NCBI GenBank assembly: GCA_016462625.1 | Contig: JAEMSV010000163.1 | Location: 1 to 6,565 of the forward strand | From: Solirubrobacteraceae bacterium | GTDB lineage: Bacteria > Actinomycetota > Thermoleophilia > Solirubrobacterales > Solirubrobacteraceae | Reading direction: 5' to 3' | Length of the DNA: 6,565 nt | Shown here: in pieces, positions 1-5,127 of the stretch | Position numbering within the stretch: the stretch's first letter is position 1 | How the letters are laid out: each line of letters starts with the position of its first letter | Notes under the pieces: model-generated | Databases searched by the model: none | What the model saw: only the letters and a program-made list of their open reading frames with translations | What the model was told of the DNA's origin: nothing | Program-made: the position numbers and the translations under genes

Positions 1-1080
1 ATGGCCATCGAGTTCAACGACCGCATCAACCGCATCCCGAGCTACCCGATCGCCGGCGGCTACTCGCTGCCCGACGACGTCGCGCTGCTCGCCTCCAACG
101 AGTCGCCCGACCCGCCGCTCCCTGCGGTCATGGACGCCGTCCAGCGCGCGCTCACCGGCCTGAACCGCTATCCCGACCCGAGCTACGCCGACCTGCGCCG
201 CGCGCTGTCCGACCGCTACGACGTGCCGCAGCTGCGCATCGCGCTCGGCAACGGCTCCTGCGACATCCTGCTCGCCGCCGGCGACGCGCTGCTCGAGCCG
301 GGCGCCGAGCTCGTCTACGCCTGGCCGTCGTTCAGCGTCTACCCGCACCTCGAGGCCGCCAGCGGCGCCCGTGGCATCCGCGTCCCCCTCAACGACCGCG
401 ACGAGCACGACCTCGACGCGATGCTCGAGGAGATCACCGCCGCCACGCGCTTGGTCATCGTCTGCAACCCGAACAACCCGACGTCGACGGCGCTCCCCCT
501 CCAGCAGATCGCCGATTTCATCGCGAAGGTGCCCAAGCACGTCTGCGTGATCCTCGACGAGGCGTACATCGAGTTCTCCACCATCGAGGACCCGGACGCG
601 TCCCTCGACCTCCTCAAGGGCCACAGCAACCTCGTCCTGCTGCGCACGTTCAGCAAGATCTACGGCCTCGCGGGGCTGCGGGTCGGCTTCGCGCTGAGCG
701 CCAGCGAGGAGTTCGTCACGGCGGTCAACCAGGTCCGCCAGCCGTTCTACCTGAACATCCCCGCGCAGGCCGCGGCCGTCGAGGCGCTCAAGCACCAGGA
801 CGCCGTCACGGAGCGGGTCGAGCGCGCGATCGTCGCCCGCGTCGAGATTGAGGAGGGCCTGAAGGAGCTCGGGATCGCCGTCGCCGCCTCGCAGGCGAAC
901 TTCTGCTGGCTGCACCTGCCCGAGACCGCCGACGAGTCCGAGGTGATCGCGGGCCTCGCCGAGCGCGGCGTCATCGTCCGCTCCGGCGCGGCGCTCGGCC
1001 GTGACGGCGCGCTGCGCGTCACGTACGGGACGCCCGCGCACAACCGGCGTTTCCTCGACGCCCTGCGCGACGTCCTCTAG
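1..1080 (+). CDS. hisC: HisC-family PLP aminotransferase (histidinol-phosphate or aromatic amino-acid aminotransferase)
   Basis: A class I/II fold-type I aminotransferase of 359 residues, the usual length for HisC. Visible family motifs are ASNES (31-35), RYPDPSY near 56-62, GNGS (83-86, cofactor phosphate loop), CNPNNPT (155-161), DEAY (186-189; the Asp binds the pyridine nitrogen), RTFSKIYGLAGLRVGF (215-230) with the Schiff-base lysine at 219, and LRVTYG with the substrate-carboxylate arginine at 339. HisC enzymes convert imidazole-acetol phosphate to histidinol phosphate with glutamate, and close relatives (Pat/AroAT) transaminate phenylpyruvate and 4-hydroxyphenylpyruvate. Lying just upstream of DAHP synthase and prephenate dehydrogenase genes favours an aromatic aminotransferase role, but the sequence alone does not settle this. 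The ATG is the first base of the window, so its ribosome site is not visible and a start further upstream cannot be excluded. Family call very secure; exact substrate and the gene symbol are tentative. Confidence 0.9.
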   Translation: MAIEFNDRINRIPSYPIAGGYSLPDDVALLASNESPDPPLPAVMDAVQRALTGLNRYPDPSYADLRRALSDRYDVPQLRIALGNGSCDILLAAGDALLEPGAELVYAWPSFSVYPHLEAASGARGIRVPLNDRDEHDLDAMLEEITAATRLVIVCNPNNPTSTALPLQQIADFIAKVPKHVCVILDEAYIEFSTIEDPDASLDLLKGHSNLVLLRTFSKIYGLAGLRVGFALSASEEFVTAVNQVRQPFYLNIPAQAAAVEALKHQDAVTERVERAIVARVEIEEGLKELGIAVAASQANFCWLHLPETADESEVIAGLAERGVIVRSGAALGRDGALRVTYGTPAHNRRFLDALRDVL

Positions 1081-1083
1081 ACT
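1055..1083 (+). promoter_or_regulatory. Candidate promoter for the leader/aroF transcript
   Basis: TCGACG (1055-1060) resembles the -35 TTGACA at four of six positions, and TAGACT (1078-1083) fits the actinobacterial TANNNT -10. They are separated by exactly 17 bases. Initiation 7-8 bases after the -10 would fall at about 1090-1091, only a few bases before the ATG of the leader peptide at 1094. The peptide would then be translated from an almost leaderless mRNA, which would explain why it has no Shine-Dalgarno. The promoter overlaps the last codons and the stop of the aminotransferase gene. The match is by eye, and short boxes of this kind occur by chance. Confidence 0.4.
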
Positions 1084-1093
1084 CGAACGCCGC

Positions 1094-1174
1094 ATGACCC
1101 CGGCCAGCTCCCACCGCGCTTTTCGCAGCAGCATCGCCGCGCAGTGGACCTGGCGCGCCTATCGATTTATCTAG
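1094..1174 (+). CDS. Aromatic-rich regulatory leader peptide (26 aa)
   Basis: A short ORF, ATG at 1094-1096 and TAG at 1172-1174, encoding 26 residues that end WTWRAYRF-Ile. Aromatic codons are Phe 1121-1123, Trp 1145-1147, Trp 1151-1153, Tyr 1160-1162 and Phe 1166-1168, so four of the last nine residues are aromatic. Both Trp and Tyr as well as Phe are present, as expected for sensing all end products of the pathway that DAHP synthase opens. There is no Shine-Dalgarno; the candidate promoter at 1055-1083 would place the transcript start within a few bases of the ATG. An imperfect stem (1111-1119 with 1139-1147, one mismatch) spans its middle and ends on the first Trp codon, and could act as a pause hairpin. 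The stop codon abuts the 5' arm of the 11-bp pairing. The peptide itself probably has no function beyond being translated. Confidence 0.7.
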   Translation: MTPASSHRAFRSSIAAQWTWRAYRFI

Positions 1175-1178
1175 GCGC
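1155..1178 (+). other. Hairpin overlapping the leader aromatic codons (1:2-type)
   Basis: GCGCCTA (1155-1161) and TAGGCGC (1172-1178) are perfect reverse complements, giving 7 bp around a 10-base loop. The 5' arm lies just after the two Trp codons and includes the start of the Tyr codon; the loop holds the second Phe codon; the 3' arm contains the leader stop codon and the first five bases of the 5' arm of the 11-bp antisequestor. A ribosome stalled on Trp or Tyr would cover the 5' arm and release the 3' arm. Without translation the hairpin would hold it. The pairing is seen directly; the role is inferred. Confidence 0.5.
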
Positions 1179-1242
1179 TCGGCCGGCGGTTCCCGCAGTT
1201 CTCTTTCCCATAGCTCCCGATCTTCTTCTCAGGCCGAGCGCC
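1174..1242 (+). other. Long-range 11-bp pairing, proposed antisequestor
   Basis: GGCGCTCGGCC (1174-1184) is the exact reverse complement of GGCCGAGCGCC (1232-1242). The 47-base loop contains all of the 5' strand (1196-1222) of the helix that masks the aroF ribosome site, so forming this stem first during transcription should trap that strand. A small GCGG/CCGC hairpin (1186-1196) also fits inside the loop. The 5' arm begins on the last base of the leader stop codon, so a ribosome terminating there would cover it. No U-tract follows, so it is not an intrinsic terminator. Confidence 0.55.
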
Positions 1243-1292
1243 GTGACACCCCAGCAGGACCGATCGGGGCGACGCATGGTTGAAAGGAACTG
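1196..1292 (+). other. Shine-Dalgarno-sequestering helix before aroF
   Basis: The strand 1196-1222 can pair with 1262-1292 in one continuous nested helix. The blocks are 1196-1201 with 1287-1292, 1203-1207 with 1282-1286, 1208-1211 with 1276-1279, 1213-1214 with 1274-1275, and 1215-1222 with 1262-1269. This makes 25 base pairs, one of them G-U, interrupted by single-base bulges at 1202 and 1212 and by bulges at 1280-1281 and 1270-1273. Only two of the 27 bases of the 5' strand are unpaired. The 3' strand includes AAAGGA (1283-1288), the ribosome site of the DAHP synthase gene. The apical loop (1223-1261) contains the 3' arm of the 11-bp pairing, so both together would be a constrained pseudoknot and are probably alternatives. 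Confidence 0.6.
1283..1288 (+). promoter_or_regulatory. Ribosome binding site of the DAHP synthase gene
   Basis: AAAGGA lies 11 bases before the ATG at 1300. A second purine patch, GAGAGG at 1292-1297, is only two bases from the start and probably too close. This is the only convincing Shine-Dalgarno among the + strand genes whose upstream region is visible. It lies within the 3' strand of the proposed sequestering helix. Confidence 0.6.
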
Positions 1293-1299
1293 AGAGGCA

Positions 1300-2097
1300 A
1301 TGAAGACCGAGAGCATCGACATCGCGGGCCGCCGGATCGGCGGCGAGCACTTCGCGATGATCGCCGGGCCCTGCACGGTCGAGTCGCGCGATCAGCTGCT
1401 CACGACTGCCGACGCGATGCTGGCGGCCGGGGCGACGATGTTCCGCGGCGGCGCGTACAAGCCGAGGACGAGTCCGTACAGCTTCCAGGGTCTCGGTCAA
1501 GAGGGGCTGCGCCTGCTGCAGGAGGCCAAGGACCGAACCGGGCTGCCGATCGTCACCGAGTTGATGGACGTGCGCGATGTCGAGGCCGTCTGCGAGGTCG
1601 CCGACGTCATCCAGGTCGGCGCGCGGAACATGCAGAACTACACGCTGCTCTCGGAGATCGGTCGCAGCGGCACGCCGGCGATCATCAAGCGGGGCCTCTC
1701 GGCGACGCTCGAGGAGCTCGTCATGGCGGCGGAGTACATCCTCAAGGAGGGCAACGAGAAGGTCCTCCTGTGCGAGCGCGGCATCCGCACGTACGAGCCG
1801 GCATACCGCTTCACGCTCGACCTCATGGCCGTCCCCGTGCTCAAGGAGATGACCCACCTCCCGATCATCGTCGACCCGAGCCACGCGGCCGGGCGGCGCG
1901 ACCTCGTGCCGTCGCTCTCGCTGGCGGCGGCCGCGGTCGGCGCGGACGGCATCATCGTCGAGGTGCACCCCGATCCCGACGAGGCGATCTGCGACGGCCC
2001 GCAGCAGCTGCGCCTCGAGGATTTCCCGGCGTACCTCGAGCAGGTCGAGCGCGCGGCGGCCGTGGCCGGCAAGCAGATCAGCGCAGTGATGGCGTGA
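1300..2097 (+). CDS. aroF: 3-deoxy-7-phosphoheptulonate (DAHP) synthase, type I-beta, catalytic core only
   Basis: Condenses phosphoenolpyruvate and erythrose 4-phosphate to DAHP, the first step of the shikimate pathway, in the cytoplasm. The 265 residues show AGPC (22-25), [16 protein letters not shown] (49-64, PEP-binding), QVGARNMQN (105-113), KRG (130-132), CERG (158-161), DPSH (192-195) and EVHPDP (221-226). The four metal ligands Cys25, His195, Glu221 and Asp232 are all present. They sit at a constant offset of 77 from the Thermotoga maritima enzyme numbering (Cys102, His272, Glu298, Asp309, from memory). Thus the N-terminal ferredoxin-like regulatory domain is absent, and no chorismate mutase domain is fused. 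The enzyme is therefore probably not feedback-inhibited by itself, which suits control through the leader. The KDO8P synthase family is related, but the KPRTSP motif and neighbours favour DAHP synthase. The ATG at 1300 is supported by the upstream AAAGGA; the stop overlaps the tyrA start. Confidence 0.95.
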   Translation: MKTESIDIAGRRIGGEHFAMIAGPCTVESRDQLLTTADAMLAAGATMFRGGAYKPRTSPYSFQGLGQEGLRLLQEAKDRTGLPIVTELMDVRDVEAVCEVADVIQVGARNMQNYTLLSEIGRSGTPAIIKRGLSATLEELVMAAEYILKEGNEKVLLCERGIRTYEPAYRFTLDLMAVPVLKEMTHLPIIVDPSHAAGRRDLVPSLSLAAAAVGADGIIVEVHPDPDEAICDGPQQLRLEDFPAYLEQVERAAAVAGKQISAVMA

Positions 2098-3152
2098 GAC
2101 TCGCGGTCCTCGGCGTCGGGCTGATCGGCGGGTCCCTGGGACTCGCTGCGCGTCAGCGGCTCGGGGCCGAGGTCGTCGGCTGGGACCGTGACCCCGCGGT
2201 CGCCGACCGGGCGATCGCGAAGGGTGCGATCGACGCCGGCGCCGCAACGATCGAAGAAGCGGTGGCGGGCACCGACCTGGTCGTGGTGGCCGCGCCCGTC
2301 GGCGCGCTGCCCGATGCCGTCGGCGCAGCCTTGGCCGCGGCGCCCGCTGACGCGGTCGTCACGGACGTGGGCTCCGTCAAGCATCCGGTCGTGACCGCCC
2401 ACGGCGCCGACGAGCGCTTCATCGGCGGCCACCCGCTCGCGGGCGCCGAGGTCGCGGGGGTCGAACACGCGCGCGCCGACCTCTTCGACGACGCCACCTG
2501 GTACCTCACGCCGACCGGCGCCTCCGGCGGGATGCTGTTCGAGCGGCTGCACCGCTTCCTGACCTCACTCGGCGCGCGGCCTCAGGCCATCGACGCCGAC
2601 GTGCACGACCGCGTCCTCGCGGCGGTCAGCCACCTGCCGCATGTCCTGGCGAACATCATGGTCGCCCAGACCGCTGGGGCGCTCGGGAACGAGGAGACGA
2701 TCCCGTCGACCGGGCCGAGCTTCCGCGATGCCACACGGGTCGCCGGGGCGAACCCGCGGATGTGGGGCGACATCTACCACGCCAACCGCGAGGCCCTCGG
2801 GGCGCAGATCGACGACGCCATCGCCCGGCTGTCGCGTGTGCGTGCGATCCTTGACACCCCCTCCGAGCTGGAGGCCTGGCAGGGCGCGGTGGCCGACGAG
2901 CGGCACCGCCTGCTGGAGGCCGGGCTGGTCGGCGGCGCCACGCGCGAGCTGCGCGTCGCCGTGCCGAACAAGCCCGGCGTGGTCGCCGAACTGGCGCTCA
3001 CCCTCGGTCGGGCCGGCATCAACATCTCCGACATGGCGCTCTCCCCAAGCCCCGACAACCGCAACGGCGTCGTCGCCCTCTGGTGCACCAGCGAGCAGGC
3101 CGGCCGCGCCGCGGAGCTCATCGGGGACCTGGGCTACCCGGTGACGACGTGA
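2094..3152 (+). CDS. tyrA: Prephenate dehydrogenase with C-terminal ACT domain
   Basis: Oxidatively decarboxylates prephenate to 4-hydroxyphenylpyruvate, the committed step to tyrosine. From the GTG at 2094 the protein has 352 residues. [10 protein letters not shown] (7-16) is the Rossmann dinucleotide loop, and Asp31 after the second strand favours NAD+ over NADP+. Further motifs are DVGSVK (91-96), GGHPLAGAE (111-119) with a conserved His113, SHLPH (179-183), and FRDATRVA (210-217) with Arg214, likely to bind the substrate carboxylate. Residues about 286-352 form an ACT domain ([14 protein letters not shown] onward), which in Bacillus-type TyrA mediates feedback by tyrosine. There is no chorismate mutase domain. 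The start overlaps the aroF stop as GTGA and has no clear Shine-Dalgarno, implying translational coupling. The open frame extends upstream inside aroF, but the Rossmann fold begins right at this GTG. Arogenate use cannot be excluded. Confidence 0.93.
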   Translation: MRLAVLGVGLIGGSLGLAARQRLGAEVVGWDRDPAVADRAIAKGAIDAGAATIEEAVAGTDLVVVAAPVGALPDAVGAALAAAPADAVVTDVGSVKHPVVTAHGADERFIGGHPLAGAEVAGVEHARADLFDDATWYLTPTGASGGMLFERLHRFLTSLGARPQAIDADVHDRVLAAVSHLPHVLANIMVAQTAGALGNEETIPSTGPSFRDATRVAGANPRMWGDIYHANREALGAQIDDAIARLSRVRAILDTPSELEAWQGAVADERHRLLEAGLVGGATRELRVAVPNKPGVVAELALTLGRAGINISDMALSPSPDNRNGVVALWCTSEQAGRAAELIGDLGYPVTT

Positions 3153-4450
3153 CCGACGTGACGTTCGCGCCGGCCACCCGCCTCCGCGGGACGGTCGTCG
3201 CGCCTCCGGACAAGTCGATCAGCCACCGCGCCGCGATCTTCGGCGCCATGGCGTCCGAGCCCGTGGCGATCACCGGCTACCTCATGGCCGAGGACACGAT
3301 CTCGACGCTGAACGCCGTCCGCTCGCTCGGTGCGCTCGTCGAGGAGCGGGGTGCCCAGGTCGTCGTGCGCGGCGTCGGCCTGCGCGACCCCAGCGAGCCC
3401 GACGGCGTCATCGACGTCGGGAACGCGGGCACGCTGATGCGGCTTCTCCCCGGCTGGCTGGCGGCGCAGGACGGCCGCTCCTTCACCTTCGACGGCGACG
3501 CCTCGATCCGCCGCCGGCCGATCGACCGGGTCGCCGTCCCGCTGCGGCAGATGGGTGCCGTGATCGAGGCGACCCATGATCGCTTCGCTCCGTTCACCGT
3601 CCACGGGCAGCGGCTGCACGGGACGAGCTACGACATGCCGGTCGCCAGCGCGCAGGTGAAATCGTGCCTGTTGCTCGCCGGTGTGGCGGCGGAGGGGCAG
3701 ACCACCGTCATCGAGCCGCAGCCCAGCCGCGACCACACCGAGCGGATGCTGCGCCGGATGGGCGTGGAGCTGCACCGGGCCGGGCGCCACGTGACCGTCT
3801 CCGCCGCAGATGAGCTCGAGGCGGAGTCGCTCGTCGTTCCCGGCGACGCGTCGAGCGCGGCGTTCTGGCTGGCCGCCGGCGTGCTGGTGCCGAACGCGCG
3901 CCTTCTCGTCAAGAACGTCAACGTGAACTGGACCCGGATCGGGTTCGTGCGCATCCTGCTGCGGATGGGCGGCGTGGTGCTCGGTGACCTCGAGGACCCG
4001 ACCGGCGAGGAGATCCCCGGCCACGAGCCGATTAGCGATCTCGACGTGGCGGCCAGTCCGCTGGAGGGCACGACGGTCGAGGCCGAGGAGGTCCCGCTCG
4101 CCATCGACGAGCTCCCGCTGGTGGCCCTCCTCGGCTGCTTCGCCGAGGGCGAGACGATCGTGCGCGGCGCCGAGGAGCTGAAGGTCAAGGAGAGCGACCG
4201 CATTGCGACGGTCGTCGACGGGCTCAACGGCCTCGGCGGCGATCTCGAGGCCACCGACGACGGCTTCATCGTGCGGGGCACTGGCGGGCTGCGCGGTGGC
4301 GAGATCGACGCCGCGGGCGACCACCGCATCGCGATGCTCGGCGCGATCGCCGGCCTCGCCTCCCGCGAGGGCGTGAAGGTCCGGGGGATGGAGGCGGCCG
4401 CCGTCTCCTACCCGACGTTCACGGACGACCTGGCTCGGCTGCTGGGCTGA
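3149..4450 (+). CDS. aroA: 3-phosphoshikimate 1-carboxyvinyltransferase (EPSP synthase), class II-like
   Basis: Transfers the enolpyruvyl group of PEP to shikimate 3-phosphate, the sixth shikimate step. The protein has 433 residues from the GTG at 3149, close to the family norm. DKSISHR (21-27) holds the shikimate-3-phosphate/PEP lysine at 22. GNAGTLMRLL (91-100) is the PEP loop, SAQVKS (167-172) and RDHTE (194-198) follow, then NWTR (260-263), DELP (320-323), KESDR (347-351) and DHRIAM (391-396). SAQXK, RXHXE and NXTR together resemble class II enzymes. In the PEP loop the glycine (94) is retained, where CP4-type tolerant enzymes have alanine, and leucine replaces the proline of class I enzymes. 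The start overlaps the tyrA stop as GTGA with no good ribosome site; a second GTG at 3158 is a weaker alternative. The last base overlaps the next ATG. Confidence 0.95.
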   Translation: MTDVTFAPATRLRGTVVAPPDKSISHRAAIFGAMASEPVAITGYLMAEDTISTLNAVRSLGALVEERGAQVVVRGVGLRDPSEPDGVIDVGNAGTLMRLLPGWLAAQDGRSFTFDGDASIRRRPIDRVAVPLRQMGAVIEATHDRFAPFTVHGQRLHGTSYDMPVASAQVKSCLLLAGVAAEGQTTVIEPQPSRDHTERMLRRMGVELHRAGRHVTVSAADELEAESLVVPGDASSAAFWLAAGVLVPNARLLVKNVNVNWTRIGFVRILLRMGGVVLGDLEDPTGEEIPGHEPISDLDVAASPLEGTTVEAEEVPLAIDELPLVALLGCFAEGETIVRGAEELKVKESDRIATVVDGLNGLGGDLEATDDGFIVRGTGGLRGGEIDAAGDHRIAMLGAIAGLASREGVKVRGMEAAAVSYPTFTDDLARLLG

Positions 4451-5127
4451 TGGCCGGGGCGCGGGCGCGGCTGGCGACGCTCGTCGTCGGGCTCGCTGTG
4501 CTGTGGCTCGTCTTCGGGCCGGTCGGCGGGGTGCTGGAGAAGGACGACGTCCGCGGCGTCGTCGACGCCGCGGGCCCGCTCGCGCCGTTGGCCTTCGTCC
4601 CGATCTCGGGGTTGCTCGCCCTGGTGCTGGTCCCCGGCCCGCTGCTCGCGGCGACCGCCGGCGCGCTGTTCGGCACGTGGGTCGGCTTTGCGGCGACGCT
4701 CGCCAGCGCGCTGACGACGTCCGCCCTCGCGCTGCTCATCGGCCGCCACGCGGGCCGTGACGGCGCGCGCGAGTTCGGCGGTCGCCGCGTTGTCGCGCTG
4801 GAGGCGTGGCTCGACCGTCAGGGCGTGGCAACGATCATCACCGCGCGACTCGTCCCGGGGCTGTCGGACGCCGCGGTGGCGTACGCCGCGGGCGCCGTGA
4901 GCGTCTCGCTCTGGCAGATCCTCCTCGGCACGGCGATCGGCGCGGCGCCGCGCGCGCTCGCGTACGCCGCGCTCGGGGACTCGATCACCGATCTGACGTC
5001 CCCACAGGGCATCGCGGCGGCGGCATTGCTCATCGCGACGGCGGTCCTGGGCGCCGAGCTGCTGCGCCGGACCGTGCGCAGCTCCAAGGCGGCGGCGCGC
5101 GCCGTCGCCGAACAGGAAAGCGGCTAA
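4450..5127 (+). CDS. VTT/DedA-like (TVP38/TMEM64 family) integral membrane protein
   Basis: A 225-residue hydrophobic protein with likely membrane segments at about 8-24, 45-62, 66-98 (possibly re-entrant plus one helix), 145-170 and 187-204, and a short basic C-terminal tail. VTT-type marks are GALFGTWVG (71-79), ARLVPG (132-137) followed by AYAAG (144-148), and the G160-T-A-I-G ... P167 ... Tyr172 ... G176 pattern near the C-terminal half. Relatives belong to the DedA/VTT superfamily, whose members include lipid scramblases or flippases and proteins affecting envelope homeostasis; the substrate here is unknown. The ATG shares one base with the aroA stop (TGATG), implying coupling to the aromatic operon. 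That placement need not mean a role in aromatic synthesis. The stop overlaps the convergent gene on the other strand. Confidence 0.8.
   Translation: MAGARARLATLVVGLAVLWLVFGPVGGVLEKDDVRGVVDAAGPLAPLAFVPISGLLALVLVPGPLLAATAGALFGTWVGFAATLASALTTSALALLIGRHAGRDGAREFGGRRVVALEAWLDRQGVATIITARLVPGLSDAAVAYAAGAVSVSLWQILLGTAIGAAPRALAYAALGDSITDLTSPQGIAAAALLIATAVLGAELLRRTVRSSKAAARAVAEQESG

Larger units (their letters stand above)
1081..1299 (+). promoter_or_regulatory. Aromatic amino-acid attenuator leader upstream of the DAHP synthase gene
   Basis: This is the only sizeable non-coding gap among the + strand genes. It carries a short ORF rich in Trp/Tyr/Phe codons, then a hairpin overlapping those codons, a perfect 11-bp long-range pairing, and a long interrupted helix that covers the Shine-Dalgarno of the next gene. 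The order matches classical ribosome-mediated attenuation (leader peptide, 1:2 hairpin, antisequestor, sequestor). No hairpin followed by a U-tract is visible, so the predicted output is translation initiation rather than intrinsic termination. Known parallels are the trp and pheA leaders of enterobacteria and, from memory, the aromatic-rich leader peptide before aroF in Corynebacterium glutamicum. The components are seen directly; the switching mechanism is inferred. Confidence 0.7.

Noticed and set aside
1174..1242. Reading the 11-bp inverted repeat as an intrinsic terminator of the aminotransferase gene.
   Set aside because: The loop is 47 bases long and no U-tract follows the 3' arm; the T/C-rich stretch at 1221-1230 lies before it.
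1276..1293. A five-codon ORF (ATG at 1276, TGA at 1291-1293, MVERN) overlapping the aroF ribosome site, in the same frame as aroF and ending six bases before its start, with GGGG upstream at 1266-1269.
   Set aside because: It could act as a coupling minicistron, but it is extremely short, and its bases are better explained as the 3' strand of the sequestering helix. No independent support.
1081..1299. A T-box or metabolite riboswitch before aroF.
   Set aside because: No T-box consensus sequence and no recognised aptamer core could be seen; the aromatic leader peptide gives a simpler explanation.
1770..2093. Upstream extension of the tyrA frame from an ATG at 1770.
   Set aside because: It overlaps well-conserved aroF sequence, is Arg/Pro-rich without family similarity, and the Rossmann dinucleotide motif starts directly after the GTG at 2094.
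1167..2247. Long minus-strand open frames across the leader and aroF.
   Set aside because: They are rich in Arg/Pro/Ala, resemble no family, and mirror the codon pattern of the + strand genes. They are shadows of GC-rich coding DNA.
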